Shown piece after piece: positions 49,236 through 58,069 of a stretch of DNA of 64,000 nt. Position numbers and translations under genes: made by a program. Numbering within the stretch: the first letter of the stretch is position 1; each line of letters opens with the position of its first letter. The notes beneath the pieces are model-generated. The model did not search any database, had not been told where the DNA came from, and saw only the letters and a list, made by a program, of their open reading frames with translations. Location of the stretch: contig WMKK01000012.1 in assembly GCA_012295225.1 (NCBI GenBank), positions 248,001 through 312,000 on the forward strand, read 5' to 3'. The stretch comes from Ostreococcus mediterraneus. Taxonomy: Eukaryota; Chlorophyta; Mamiellophyceae; Mamiellales; Bathycoccaceae.

Positions 49236-49776
49236 ATGTCCGCGCTGAGGGAAGCCGCGAAGGCGACGTGGAGCGCGGCGACGCGCGTGAGACAGCGACC
49301 GAACCGTACGTGCGATGCGATGCGATGCGATGCGCCACGCGGTGGAATGAAAGAATGACTGAATGAATGAATGAGAGCCACGGCGTGGAATGGTGCGCGC
49401 GCGTTCGACGATGACGACGACTGACGTACGACACACACGCGTTACACACACAGTGTTCGAGCTCGCGAAGACGTTACCGAACCATGGAATCGGGTCGACG
49501 TTTACTAAGTACTCGTGGCGCGCGAACGCGGAGCATTACCACGATACGTATTGGACGCTGACGCGCGTGGCGCCGCGACCGGGCGGTCGATCGGGTAAGG
49601 CGTGGGGGGTGTTGACGTGGAAAGGACGCACGCGCGCGGATGAAGAGCGCGTGAATGGGAGCGTGAAGCCGATTTGGGCGGTGAAGGAGGTGGCGCGTGA
49701 TGCGATGGGGGTTCCGGGGCCAAAGTTACCCAGACGCGAAGACGCGCCGGCGGAGGCGGCGGCTGGCGAAGGATAG
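49236..49776 (+). CDS. Mitochondrial ribosomal protein mS34
   Basis: Small-subunit mitoribosome protein. Two exons: 49236..49305 and 49454..49776, phase 1, 130 residues. The 148-bp intron starts GTACGT, has a CTGAC branch near 49420 and ends ACACAG. The joined product begins MSALREAAKATWSAA and continues RPNLFELAKTLPNHGIGSTF, like the animal RLWQLLGDIPCYGVG block. TYWTLTRVAPRP and SGKAWGVLTWKGRT match YWKVTRV and GKVWGILTFKGKT. Without the first exon the second has no good start. The intron begins with a GATGC repeat, as does intron 1 of eL31. Confidence 0.82.
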
Positions 49777-49904
49777 AGAGGCGAGGGATTTTAGCGGCGG
49801 TGGGTGATTGGTGACGACGGTGAAGACGGTGATGATGCGCAGAAAAGCCACCTCAAACACACACGGTACAGTACAGTAGTAATTGTTGGTAATATTTCAA
49901 TGTT

Positions 49905-52064
49905 TTAGTGAATGATTTCAGCCAAGCCCTTGATGTCGTTGCGCCCGAGGAGTTTTCCGCGGTCGTCGCGCTGAGGCTTACTCTTCGCGCCTTCGTGGTT
50001 TGCGAGCGCGTCGGGCACGGTGTTGTTGCTATTGACGAGTATTTCCTTGAGTTCGTACATGATGTCTCGATCGTCATTGGTCAGGAAGCTCACCGCCGTG
50101 CCCTTGCGACCGGCGCGACCGGTGCGACCAATGCGGTGCGTGTAGTTTTCAATCGAGTGCGGTAACTCGTAATTGACAACCAAATCGATGCCCTTGACGT
50201 CGATACCACGACCGGCGACGTCGGTGGCGACCAAAATGTCGTACTCGCCCGCCTTGAATCCACGCAGGGCGTCTTCGCGCTGGTCTTGAGACTTGCCGCC
50301 GTGAATGGACGCGCACGAGTATCCCAATCGATAGCACAAATTCGCCACGGCGTCGACGGAGCGTTTGGCGTTGACGAACACGATGACTTGCGTGTTCGGA
50401 TGACGCGAGAGAACGTACTCGAACTTTGAATCTCGTTCATTCCGATTCACCCAAATGACTTCTTGCTTGATCAAGTCGCTCGTCTTTCCGGCGCTGCCGA
50501 TGGTCACCACCGCCGGATTGCGTAAATAACTGCGCGCCAAGCGCTCGACGCTCGGCGGCATCGTCGCAGAAAACATGTACGTCGTACGATAGCGTACGCC
50601 CGCCGAACCCTTTTCTAACGCTTGACCATCCAAATCTTCCGCCTCTTCGATGGGTTTCAAGTTACTCGAGCCCATGGCTTCCATGACTTCGATAACTTGC
50701 GGCTCAAATCCCATGTCAATCATGCGGTCGGCTTCGTCGAGAACAATGTAGTTGCACTGCCCGAGCACGGTGTATCGCCGCTCGATGACATCAATGATAC
50801 GCCCGGGTGTGCCGACTAAAATTTCCACCCCGCGACGTAACTTAAACCCTTGGTCTTCGATGGACTGTCCACCGACGACGAGCCCGACGCGGTAGTCCAA
50901 ATATTGTGCAAACTTGAGCGTTTCCTCTTCGATTTGCTGTGCCAACTCGCGCGTTGGGGCCATGATGAGCGCGTACGGACCGAGCGCGGCTACTTCGTCG
51001 GTCATTTTCGGTAATTCCATGATGTGCGCCAACATTGGAACAACGAACGCGCACGTCTTCCCTGAACCAGTTTCGGCGATGCCGATGACGTCGCGCTTCA
51101 ACAAACCGATTGGGATGCTTGCCATTTGAATCGGCGATGGTTTTTCGTATCCAACCTTTGCGATGGCGCGCAAAATCTCTTTTGGAAGCCCCTTGCACTC
51201 GTCCCACGCGCGCATGGGTAGCGGCAAACGACCACCCTTGTAAGAAATACTAAAGTCTTCTCTGAAGATGCGCCAGTCGCGCTCCGTCATGTCGCTCAAC
51301 GCCTTGTCGCTCCAATGTTGCTTAAACGTGCGCTTGAACTCACGCTCATCTTGTTCACGGCGACGACGCTCGTGATCATCTTCTATGCGGCGCGCTTCTT
51401 TCGCCCCACCCGAAGCGTCACCTAAATCCTTCCTGGATTTTTGAATGAGCGCGCGTTCGCGTTCTTCGTTTGCGCGCGCCTGCTCGCGTCTGTCCACGCC
51501 CCCGAGCATCCCTCGTCCAAACAACGGTGCTACCTCGAATGTCTTATCATACAACGGATTCAAATCCCTCGACGTGTCTTCATCTTTACGCCAATCGAAT
51601 ATAAACTTGTTTCTATTATTCTGCTTGGGCTTTTTCTTCCCGTCGTCCCCACCCATGTATTGGCGCTTCAACATTTCCAACTCGCGTTCGCGCTCCGTCT
51701 CGGGTGTGTCGCGCACTTCCTCCTCCATCGCCGACCTGCCGCGCCCACGCCCGCGACCACCACCTCGAGCACTCCCACTGTCGCGATTATCGCGCCCGAA
51801 CCGCGTCGGTGCGCCGCCACGACCGCCGCCGCTCGCCGTCCCGGCTCTCGCGCGCGCGCTCTCCTCCGCCGCGCGCTTGGTGAAGCTCTCTCTGGCGTCT
51901 TCCATTTTAGCGCGCTGCGCCGCGACTTCTTCCTCCCTGCGCTTCATCGCCGCCGCCGCGCGTTGTTCCTTGGTCAAGAACGTCGGCTTGGCCGCATCCG
52001 CGGCGTTCGCATCGCGGCGTTGCTTGGCCAAGTCTTCCAACGACGGCGGGAGGTTGGCGCGCAT
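49905..52064 (-). CDS. PRP28/DDX23 DEAD-box spliceosomal RNA helicase
   Basis: Helicase that swaps U1 for U6 at the 5' splice site. 719 residues from the ATG at 52064; a TTG at 52190 only adds unsupported sequence. Motifs in order: Q motif PSPIQMASIP, AETGSGKT (I), PTRELAQQ (Ia), GTPGR, VLDEADRMIDMGFEPQ (II), FSATMPP (III), the ATDVAGRGIDVKGID block (V) and HRIGRTGRAGRKG (VI). KFIFDWRKDEDT and NPLYDKTFE before the core are PRP28-specific. The N-terminal part holds a Gly/Arg-rich stretch and Glu/Arg-rich helices but no true RS domain, unlike the animal protein. Confidence 0.95.
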   Translation of the reverse strand: MRANLPPSLEDLAKQRRDANAADAAKPTFLTKEQRAAAAMKRREEEVAAQRAKMEDARESFTKRAAEESARARAGTASGGGRGGAPTRFGRDNRDSGSARGGGRGRGRGRSAMEEEVRDTPETERERELEMLKRQYMGGDDGKKKPKQNNRNKFIFDWRKDEDTSRDLNPLYDKTFEVAPLFGRGMLGGVDRREQARANEERERALIQKSRKDLGDASGGAKEARRIEDDHERRRREQDEREFKRTFKQHWSDKALSDMTERDWRIFREDFSISYKGGRLPLPMRAWDECKGLPKEILRAIAKVGYEKPSPIQMASIPIGLLKRDVIGIAETGSGKTCAFVVPMLAHIMELPKMTDEVAALGPYALIMAPTRELAQQIEEETLKFAQYLDYRVGLVVGGQSIEDQGFKLRRGVEILVGTPGRIIDVIERRYTVLGQCNYIVLDEADRMIDMGFEPQVIEVMEAMGSSNLKPIEEAEDLDGQALEKGSAGVRYRTTYMFSATMPPSVERLARSYLRNPAVVTIGSAGKTSDLIKQEVIWVNRNERDSKFEYVLSRHPNTQVIVFVNAKRSVDAVANLCYRLGYSCASIHGGKSQDQREDALRGFKAGEYDILVATDVAGRGIDVKGIDLVVNYELPHSIENYTHRIGRTGRAGRKGTAVSFLTNDDRDIMYELKEILVNSNNTVPDALANHEGAKSKPQRDDRGKLLGRNDIKGLAEIIH

Positions 52065-52277
52065 TGGTCTTCTACGGGACTTTTCGCTCGGGAAACGACT
52101 GCGTGAGACTCTGTCGCGCACGAACACGACGACGACGGCGGTATGTGCACGCCTGGTGTCTTTGTCGTGCGTGCGCGCGCGCTCGAGCAAAGGGTTGCGG
52201 GCGAAGAGAAGCGAAGAGAAGGCGCAAAGTGAGGTCTGGAGCGCGCGGCGCGGGCGTTACAAATAATTAAAGAAAGT

Positions 52278-53228
52278 CTACGCGAACCAAGATTTTGGGT
52301 CGGAAGACAACGCGAATGTTTTACCGCTCGTGGGTGCGGCGCCGGCGAATGAGCCTTCTTCGGCGATTTCCACGATGCGGTTTTCGCACGAAGCATCAAA
52401 CGCCGCGTACGTCATGACTTTGGCAACCAAGGCGCGAGAGATTTCGCCGCTCGTCATCACGTCCCCGTCGGTGATGACCAACGAGTTCTTCGGCTCGTCA
52501 TTCTTCAATCCGGCGGGGCGGACGATGGTCCAGTTCACGCCGCTCGCTCTCAGGTAATTTTCGCCTACGAGCTTTTCATCGAGCACTTGGCCAAAGGCGT
52601 TGGTAATCTTAAATCCAGGCGTATCTTCCGCACCCATTGCCCGACCATTGGTCAGAATGGAAGAAATTAACACCACGCGCTTCACACCGGCGGCTTTTGC
52701 GGCGTCAGCGACGTTGCACACGCCGACGTTGTCTACTTCGTGTGCTGCGGCGTTCATTTTGAAAGGGTTCCCGGGCACAAAACCCGTGGCGACGACGACG
52801 ATGTCGTACCCGGCAAACGCTTCAGCTAATCCCGCAGGGTTCGTCACGTCGACATTACCCAAAATCGCATCCGCAGAGTCCCCCAACCCAAGTTTTTGGG
52901 CCTTTTCAACCGAGCGCACGCCCGCGACAACCTTACCCGCGGCGCCACACTTCGCCAACTCAGACACTACCAAGCGACCGGTGGCGCCCGTGGAGCCAAC
53001 GACGAGAACGCTCGGACCATCTTTCGCGAATGCCACCGGCGTGTTGAGCGCCAGCGCCGCGAATGCGGGTGCGGCGAGTACGAAGCGTCGCGAGACGTCC
53101 GCAGGCGCGCAGCGCTCCTCGGCAGAGGACGCCGCGCGTACGACGCGCGCGCTCGTCGCGCGTTGGCGGCGAGACGACGCCGTCACCGACGACGGAGTGC
53201 TTAATCGAGTCGTGGTCTGAGCGAGCAT
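52278..53228 (-). CDS. Atypical SDR (NAD(P)-binding), chloroplast with lumen-type second signal
   Basis: 316 residues. The cofactor loop VLVVGSTGATGRLVVSEL and later ILGNVDVTNP, DNVGVCNVADAAKAAGVKRV, LISSILTNG and WTIVRPAGLKND place it in the atypical SDR group that includes Tic62-like and At2g34460-like proteins. The N-terminus has a transit-like part, then SRRFVLAAPAFAALALNTPVAFA, a twin-arginine hydrophobic signal ending in an AFA cleavage-type site directly before the Rossmann domain. This suggests Tat-dependent import of a folded nucleotide-binding protein into the thylakoid lumen, which is unusual. No catalytic Tyr-Lys pair of the classical type is evident, in keeping with atypical SDRs. 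Function unknown. Confidence 0.82.
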   Translation of the reverse strand: MLAQTTTRLSTPSSVTASSRRQRATSARVVRAASSAEERCAPADVSRRFVLAAPAFAALALNTPVAFAKDGPSVLVVGSTGATGRLVVSELAKCGAAGKVVAGVRSVEKAQKLGLGDSADAILGNVDVTNPAGLAEAFAGYDIVVVATGFVPGNPFKMNAAAHEVDNVGVCNVADAAKAAGVKRVVLISSILTNGRAMGAEDTPGFKITNAFGQVLDEKLVGENYLRASGVNWTIVRPAGLKNDEPKNSLVITDGDVMTSGEISRALVAKVMTYAAFDASCENRIVEIAEEGSFAGAAPTSGKTFALSSDPKSWFA

Positions 53229-53306
53229 CTGACGCGTAGAAACTTTGCGTGGAGACTTGTGAGGCGGGCAAGTCGTGCAAGTCGCCGTCGACAGTGCGCG
53301 TACATG

Positions 53307-54099
53307 TTATTGTCCGCGCACGCTCGGCGCGCTCGTCGCTTCATCGATCGCATCGCGCACATCCTTCAATTTCACCACGAGCTCGTCGGCGGTGCGCCTC
53401 ACATCTTCGCTCGAAGCCGCGACGTTCTGTATGCTTTCGGCTCGAAGCGCGTCGTCAAACGCATCCAGTGTCAACGCGACGTCTCTCAAAATAATCCTCT
53501 TATCGAGAAACTTCTCGGTGACTTGCAAATCCGTGCGTAACTTGGCCAAGGAGCCGTCGCGTAAAATTCGGCGCGCGCCGTCGTAGTTTCTATCGTCGTC
53601 GCGAAACGTCACCCGTCGAAACGTCAGTCTACGCGATACAACACAACACTCGCCAGCGCGCCGCCGCCTGTCGAAAAGCAGAAGAAAACATGCACGCATC
53701 ACACACGCACCCCGCTAACGCCAAAGTTCGCGCTCGCACGGCTTCATCGACGTCCAAATGCAACCTCGCGTTGACCCCACCGCTCGCCATCGTATCGCCC
53801 ACTTGTCGCTTCGCCAGCGCCGCCATCACCGCATCGTTCGACGCCGCGCTCGGCGCCGGCGCACACATCAACGCACACACGCTGGCCACGTGTGCGACGA
53901 CGCCGGCAGCCGTTCGCGCGTCATCGCGCGACGACGCCGCAGAGCGACATGATTTCGCTCTCATCTTACTCGAAACGCATCTACATCCACGGCGCCCGTG
54001 CGCCACGGCGCCCGCGCGCGCACCGGGCGACGACGACGACGCCATCGCCATCGTCATCGTCATCGCCGTCGTCACTGTCATCATCGTCGGCGTCACCAT
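53307..54099 (-). CDS. Unrecognised thylakoid-lumen-type helical protein, two exons
   Basis: Exon 1 53711..54099, exon 2 53307..53589, phase 2, 223 residues. The 121-bp intron starts GTGCGT, contains CTGAC and ends GATAG. The join gives RTLALAGNYDGARRILRDG, a smooth helix across the boundary. The N-terminus is Met/Thr/Ser-rich (start could be any of several ATG between 54099 and 54060) and is followed by a hydrophobic stretch ARTAAGVVAHVASVCALMC with an AAS-type cleavage site, as in lumen proteins. The mature domain is a bundle of amphipathic helices (SLAKLRTDLQVTEKFLDKR, LRDVALTLDAFDDALR, ADELVVKLKDVRDAIDEA), reminiscent of PsbQ-like folds, but I cannot assign it. Confidence 0.6.
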
Positions 54100-54162
54100 C
54101 GTCGGCGTCGTCGTCGACACGAAAGCGTCACAGTGTGACGCGTCGTAACGACCTCGCGTACC

Positions 54163-54651
54163 ATGCGTCCTCGCGTCGTCGACGCCCTGCGCCACCTCGC
54201 GCGCGGCCACGTCGAGCTCGCGCGATTTGCCCTCGCATCGCCGTCGCCGTCGTCGAGCGACGTCGGCGTCGACGCCGTGCGCGCGGTCGTGGAGCACCTC
54301 GCGCGCGAGGACACTGGTGCGGCGATCTCGGCACTCGCCGGCATGGATTGGCGCGACTGCGACGTCGAGGCGCGCGCGGCGGCGCATGCACTGATAGAAC
54401 ACGTGCGATTTGAGGCGCTGAACGCCATCGCGGGGGCGTATGGGCGCATCACGTTGCGTGAGGTCGCGGCGAGGTGCGCGTTTGATGAGGCGGAGGCGAC
54501 GCGCGCGTGCGAGACGTTGGGGTGGGTATGCGACGGTGCGAGCGGGGTGGTGACGCCAGTGATCGCGAGTGATGCGCGTGAGGTGCGCGAGATCGCGGCT
54601 GGGGACGTGTTGGGTCGGTGTACGGAGATGGTGGCGAGGTTGGACGCGTAG
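54163..54651 (+). CDS. COP9 signalosome subunit 8-like PCI protein
   Basis: 162 residues, all alpha-helical followed by a winged-helix end, as in the CSN8/PSMD8/eIF3K family. HALIEHVRFEALNAIAGAYGRITLREVAARCAFDEAEATRACETLGWVCD is the PCI winged helix, with the ETLGWVCDGASGVVTP ending matching the family's ENGWTVD...GMV pattern. It is shorter than animal CSN8 and lacks part of the N-terminal helices; eIF3k or a proteasome Rpn12-like protein are less likely by length. Head to head with the lumen-type protein, 63 bp between start codons. Confidence 0.65.
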   Translation: MRPRVVDALRHLARGHVELARFALASPSPSSSDVGVDAVRAVVEHLAREDTGAAISALAGMDWRDCDVEARAAAHALIEHVRFEALNAIAGAYGRITLREVAARCAFDEAEATRACETLGWVCDGASGVVTPVIASDAREVREIAAGDVLGRCTEMVARLDA

Positions 54652-54709
54652 TCGTATAGAAATGACGGTGTAACAAGAGCTAGAATGTACTACTACAGTG
54701 GTTTATTTG

Positions 54710-54734
54710 TTTGTTCGTTCGTTCGTTCGTTCGT
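54710..54734. repeat. (GTTC)n tetranucleotide repeat
   Basis: Six GTTC units in the convergent space between the CSN8-like and RTCB genes, a few bases before the RTCB stop codon. Confidence 0.8.
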
Positions 54735-54746
54735 GCTGGTGGTCTT

Positions 54747-56288
54747 TTAACCCTTAACGACGGCGATAGGTCTAAGTTTGACGCACTTTTTGGATATCCC
54801 GGCGTCGTGACAGGTGTTGACGACTTCGGTGACGTCCTTGTACGATTCCGGCGCTTCCTCCATGACGAGTTTCGGCGACGCGACGCGAATGGCGATACCT
54901 TTCGTCTTGAGCTTAGCCAAGACGTCTTCGTACTGCAACACGTTGCGCGATTTATTTCGACTGCGCGCGCGTCCAGCTCCGTGACAGGTGGACCCGAACG
55001 TGTCACGCATACCCTTCTCCGTGCCAGTTAAAATGTACGAACACGTTCCCATCGTGCCGCCGATTAACACTGGTTGACCAGTGTATTGATAGTCCACTGG
55101 AATGAGCGGATGATGAGGCGGAAACGCCCGCGTACTTCCCTTGCGATGTACGAGCAACGTTTTCAACTCGCCATCCACCATGTGCTCTTCAAATTTGGCA
55201 ATATTGTGCGACACGTCGTAGACGACGTGCATGTCGAGTTCGTCTGGAGGCTTGCCAAACATCTTTGCGAACGCTTGTCTGCACAAAAACGTCATGCTCG
55301 AGCGATTGACCCAGGCGTAGTTTGCAGCGCATGCCATCGCAGCGAGGTAGTCCTGGCCTTCCTGGCTTTGAATCCGCGCGCACGCGAGCTGGCGGTCATT
55401 GACTTTAATGCCGTCTCGCTCCATCGCTCGCTCCATCGCCGTCAGCGAATCTGTCGCCACTTGATGACCTAAACCGCGTGAACCGCTGTGAATCATGATA
55501 CAAATTTGCCCAACGCGATCAATTCCCATCTTTTTCGCCGCGAACTCGTCAAAAATCTCATCCACCACTTGGATTTCCGCGTAATGGTTCCCGGCGCCGA
55601 GCGTTCCCATTTGTGGCAACCCGCGCTTCTTCGCTCGAGCGCTCACCTTGCTCGGATCCGCATTCAACATCCGCCCGTACTCCTCCGTGTGCTCTTTATC
55701 CTCCGCCCAAGCGTACCCCTCACGCAACGACCAATCCATACCCATCTCCAACGCCGCTTCCAACGCCGCAGGCGACGTCGGAATGATGCCTCGCGAACCT
55801 ACGCCCACCGGAATATGATCAAACAACGACTGCGCCAGTTCCTCCTTCACCGGCCCAACCTCAGCCTCGGTCAAATTCGTCCTCAACAACCGTACGCCGC
55901 AATTGATATCAAACCCAACACCTCCCGGCGACACTATAGCCTCTGGGTCCGCCGCGTCGAACGCCGCCACGTTTCCAATCGCGAACCCGTACCCGCTGTG
56001 CACGTCCGGCAACGCAATCGACGCACGCACCACCCCCGGCAGCGCCGCAACGTTCGCAATCTGTTTCAACGCCGGCGAATACCCCCCTCCTCCGTCGCGC
56101 GACGCGTCGCAGTACGCCTGAAGTTCATCCATCACGAGCTCCCGCAGCGCCGCGTTCACGTACACCTCTCCGTGCACGCGCATGCCTTGGACGAATCCAG
56201 GCGCGATGCGCATGCGCGTCGGCGTGTCCGAGGTCACAAACGCCGCCTCGTCGGCGTACGCCCGCGCGGCGGGCGCGGCGGCGGACAT
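54747..56288 (-). CDS. RtcB-type tRNA-splicing ligase
   Basis: GTP/Mn-dependent ligase that joins 2',3'-cyclic phosphate and 5'-OH ends of cut tRNA exons, and in animals also XBP1 mRNA. 513 residues from the ATG at 56288, very close in length to human RTCB (505). The metal and guanylate site is intact: [15 protein letters not shown] with Cys130, [56 protein letters not shown] and [11 protein letters not shown] with the histidine that becomes guanylylated. The C-terminus [10 protein letters not shown] is the usual family end. The frame is open upstream to 56558 but reads as Arg/Ala-rich noise. Confidence 0.96.
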   Translation of the reverse strand: MSAAAPAARAYADEAAFVTSDTPTRMRIAPGFVQGMRVHGEVYVNAALRELVMDELQAYCDASRDGGGGYSPALKQIANVAALPGVVRASIALPDVHSGYGFAIGNVAAFDAADPEAIVSPGGVGFDINCGVRLLRTNLTEAEVGPVKEELAQSLFDHIPVGVGSRGIIPTSPAALEAALEMGMDWSLREGYAWAEDKEHTEEYGRMLNADPSKVSARAKKRGLPQMGTLGAGNHYAEIQVVDEIFDEFAAKKMGIDRVGQICIMIHSGSRGLGHQVATDSLTAMERAMERDGIKVNDRQLACARIQSQEGQDYLAAMACAANYAWVNRSSMTFLCRQAFAKMFGKPPDELDMHVVYDVSHNIAKFEEHMVDGELKTLLVHRKGSTRAFPPHHPLIPVDYQYTGQPVLIGGTMGTCSYILTGTEKGMRDTFGSTCHGAGRARSRNKSRNVLQYEDVLAKLKTKGIAIRVASPKLVMEEAPESYKDVTEVVNTCHDAGISKKCVKLRPIAVVKG

Positions 56289-56589
56289 CACGCGTCGCGA
56301 ACTCGCGGCGGCTGCGCACACGATGTCCCACGCCGACGCGTCTTCATGCGCGCCGCGCGCGCGATGAACGCGCGCGATGAACGCGCGCGCGCGCGCGATC
56401 GGTGTGCGATGCGCGTGCCTCGCGCCTCGCGCGCGCGCGGCGCGAGCGGCGCGCGCGCGGCGCGCATGGTGAGGTGAGCCCGACGCCGACGCGTCGCGCG
56501 CTGGAAAAAAACGCCACACAGACGCGCGCGCGCGACGAGAGGCCGACGACGAGCGCACGGACGACGCCGCCGACGACGAGGGAGGCGCG
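56289..56589. promoter_or_regulatory. 301-bp divergent region between RTCB and RAD23
   Basis: An extremely CGCG-rich stretch (56340-56470) flanked by more ordinary sequence. It carries the promoters of both genes. Open frames on both strands here are compositional. Confidence 0.4.
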
Positions 56590-57896
56590 ATGAAGGTTTC
56601 TTTTAAGACATTGTGCGTGCGGCGATGCGTGCGACGACGCCATGACGCGACGGTTGCGCGTTGATTTCAATCACGCATGGGACGATGTGGTGCACGCGCT
56701 GATGTTGACTGAACGACGCGTGGCGATCGCGATCTGTGTGCGGGCGATGATGCGATGGTGATGATGACGATGACGCGTGACTGACCGAACGAGACGCGCG
56801 CGCACTGACGCGACGCGCGATGATTGCGTGACGTAGGACGAATCAAAAGTTTGATCTCGAGCTCGAGGCGAGCGCGGACGTCGCCTCTGTGAAGGCTGCG
56901 GTTCGCGATGCGCAGGGTATCGCGCAGGACACGATCGTTCTCGTGCACAAAGGAAAGGTGCTCTCGGATGATAGCACGCTGTCCGCGGCGGGGGTGACGG
57001 AGGAAGGGTTCGTGGTGGTGATGGTGCAAAAGCCGAAGACGGCCAAGGCGCCGACGCCAGCGGCTCCGGCGGCGGCGGCGAAGCCGAGCACGGCGTCGTT
57101 CGCGCCGCCGCCGGAGGTCGCGCCGGAGCCAGTGGCGACGACGACTGCGCCGGATGCGCCGATGGGAGACGGGGCGTCGGCGGCGGCGAGTCCGAGCGGG
57201 CTCGTCGCGGGCGCCGAACTCGAGGCGGCGGTGACGCAAATTATGACCATGGGATTCGAGCGCGAACAGGTGTTGAAGGCGCTGCGTGCGGCGTTCAATA
57301 ATCCCGATCGTGCGGTGGAATACTTACTGACGGGTATACCCGAGGCATCTGAACCCGCAGCGCCTGCGCCTGCGGCGGCGTCACCGGCGGCGGATGCGGG
57401 CGCTCGAGGCGAAGGACAACCGGATATTTCCTCGCTCGGCGGCGCGCTGAATTTGTTCCCTGAAGGTATGCCGAACCTCGGTGAAGCTCAAGGTGAAGGC
57501 ATGTTGGACTTTTTGCGTGAAAACCCGCAGTTCCAAGCGATTCGGGCCATGGTGCAAGGGAACCCGGCGATATTGCAACCTATGCTCTCTGAGTTGCAAC
57601 GACAAAATCCACAGCTCTATCATATGATAAACGCCAATCAAGAAGAGTTTTTAGCGTTGTTGAATGAACCGCTTCCGGGTAACATCAACGACTTGATGTC
57701 GAACTTTGGTGAAGGTGGCATGCCCGAACTTGATGGCGACGAAGGTATGCAGATCGAGCTCACGGATGAAGAACGCGAAGTGGTGGAGCGACTCGCGGCG
57801 ATGGGTTTCCCGTTAGAGATTTGCGTCGAAGCGTACCTCGCGTGTGACAAGAACGAACAGTTGGCTGCCAACTACTTACTCAATTTAGCGCTGTAA
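56590..57896 (+). CDS. RAD23 ubiquitin receptor / DNA repair protein
   Basis: Shuttles ubiquitylated proteins to the proteasome and partners XPC/RAD4 in nucleotide excision repair. Two exons: 56590..56612 and 56837..57896, phase 2, 360 residues. The 224-bp intron starts GTGCGT and ends GACGTAG, with a CTGAC upstream. The join gives [20 protein letters not shown], the first strands of the ubiquitin-like domain. Domains: UBL 1-75 ([14 protein letters not shown]), an Ala/Pro linker, UBA1 ([20 protein letters not shown]), the XPC-binding STI1-like domain ([20 protein letters not shown]), and UBA2 ending in [14 protein letters not shown] at the very C-terminus, as in all RAD23 proteins. Confidence 0.96.
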
Positions 57897-58069
57897 ACTG
57901 TGGCTCTCTCCGGAGTAGAAGGGAATACGAGGCGAAGATGATTCAAGGCAACCAAACGCGGCGCGCCGGTTGAGCATGTACAAAGCAACGACGACGAAAA
58001 GGAAGAGACAATTTTAGCAGTCATTAATGAACTACACGCTACGTGATGTTACCAAATTCTATGTATTTT

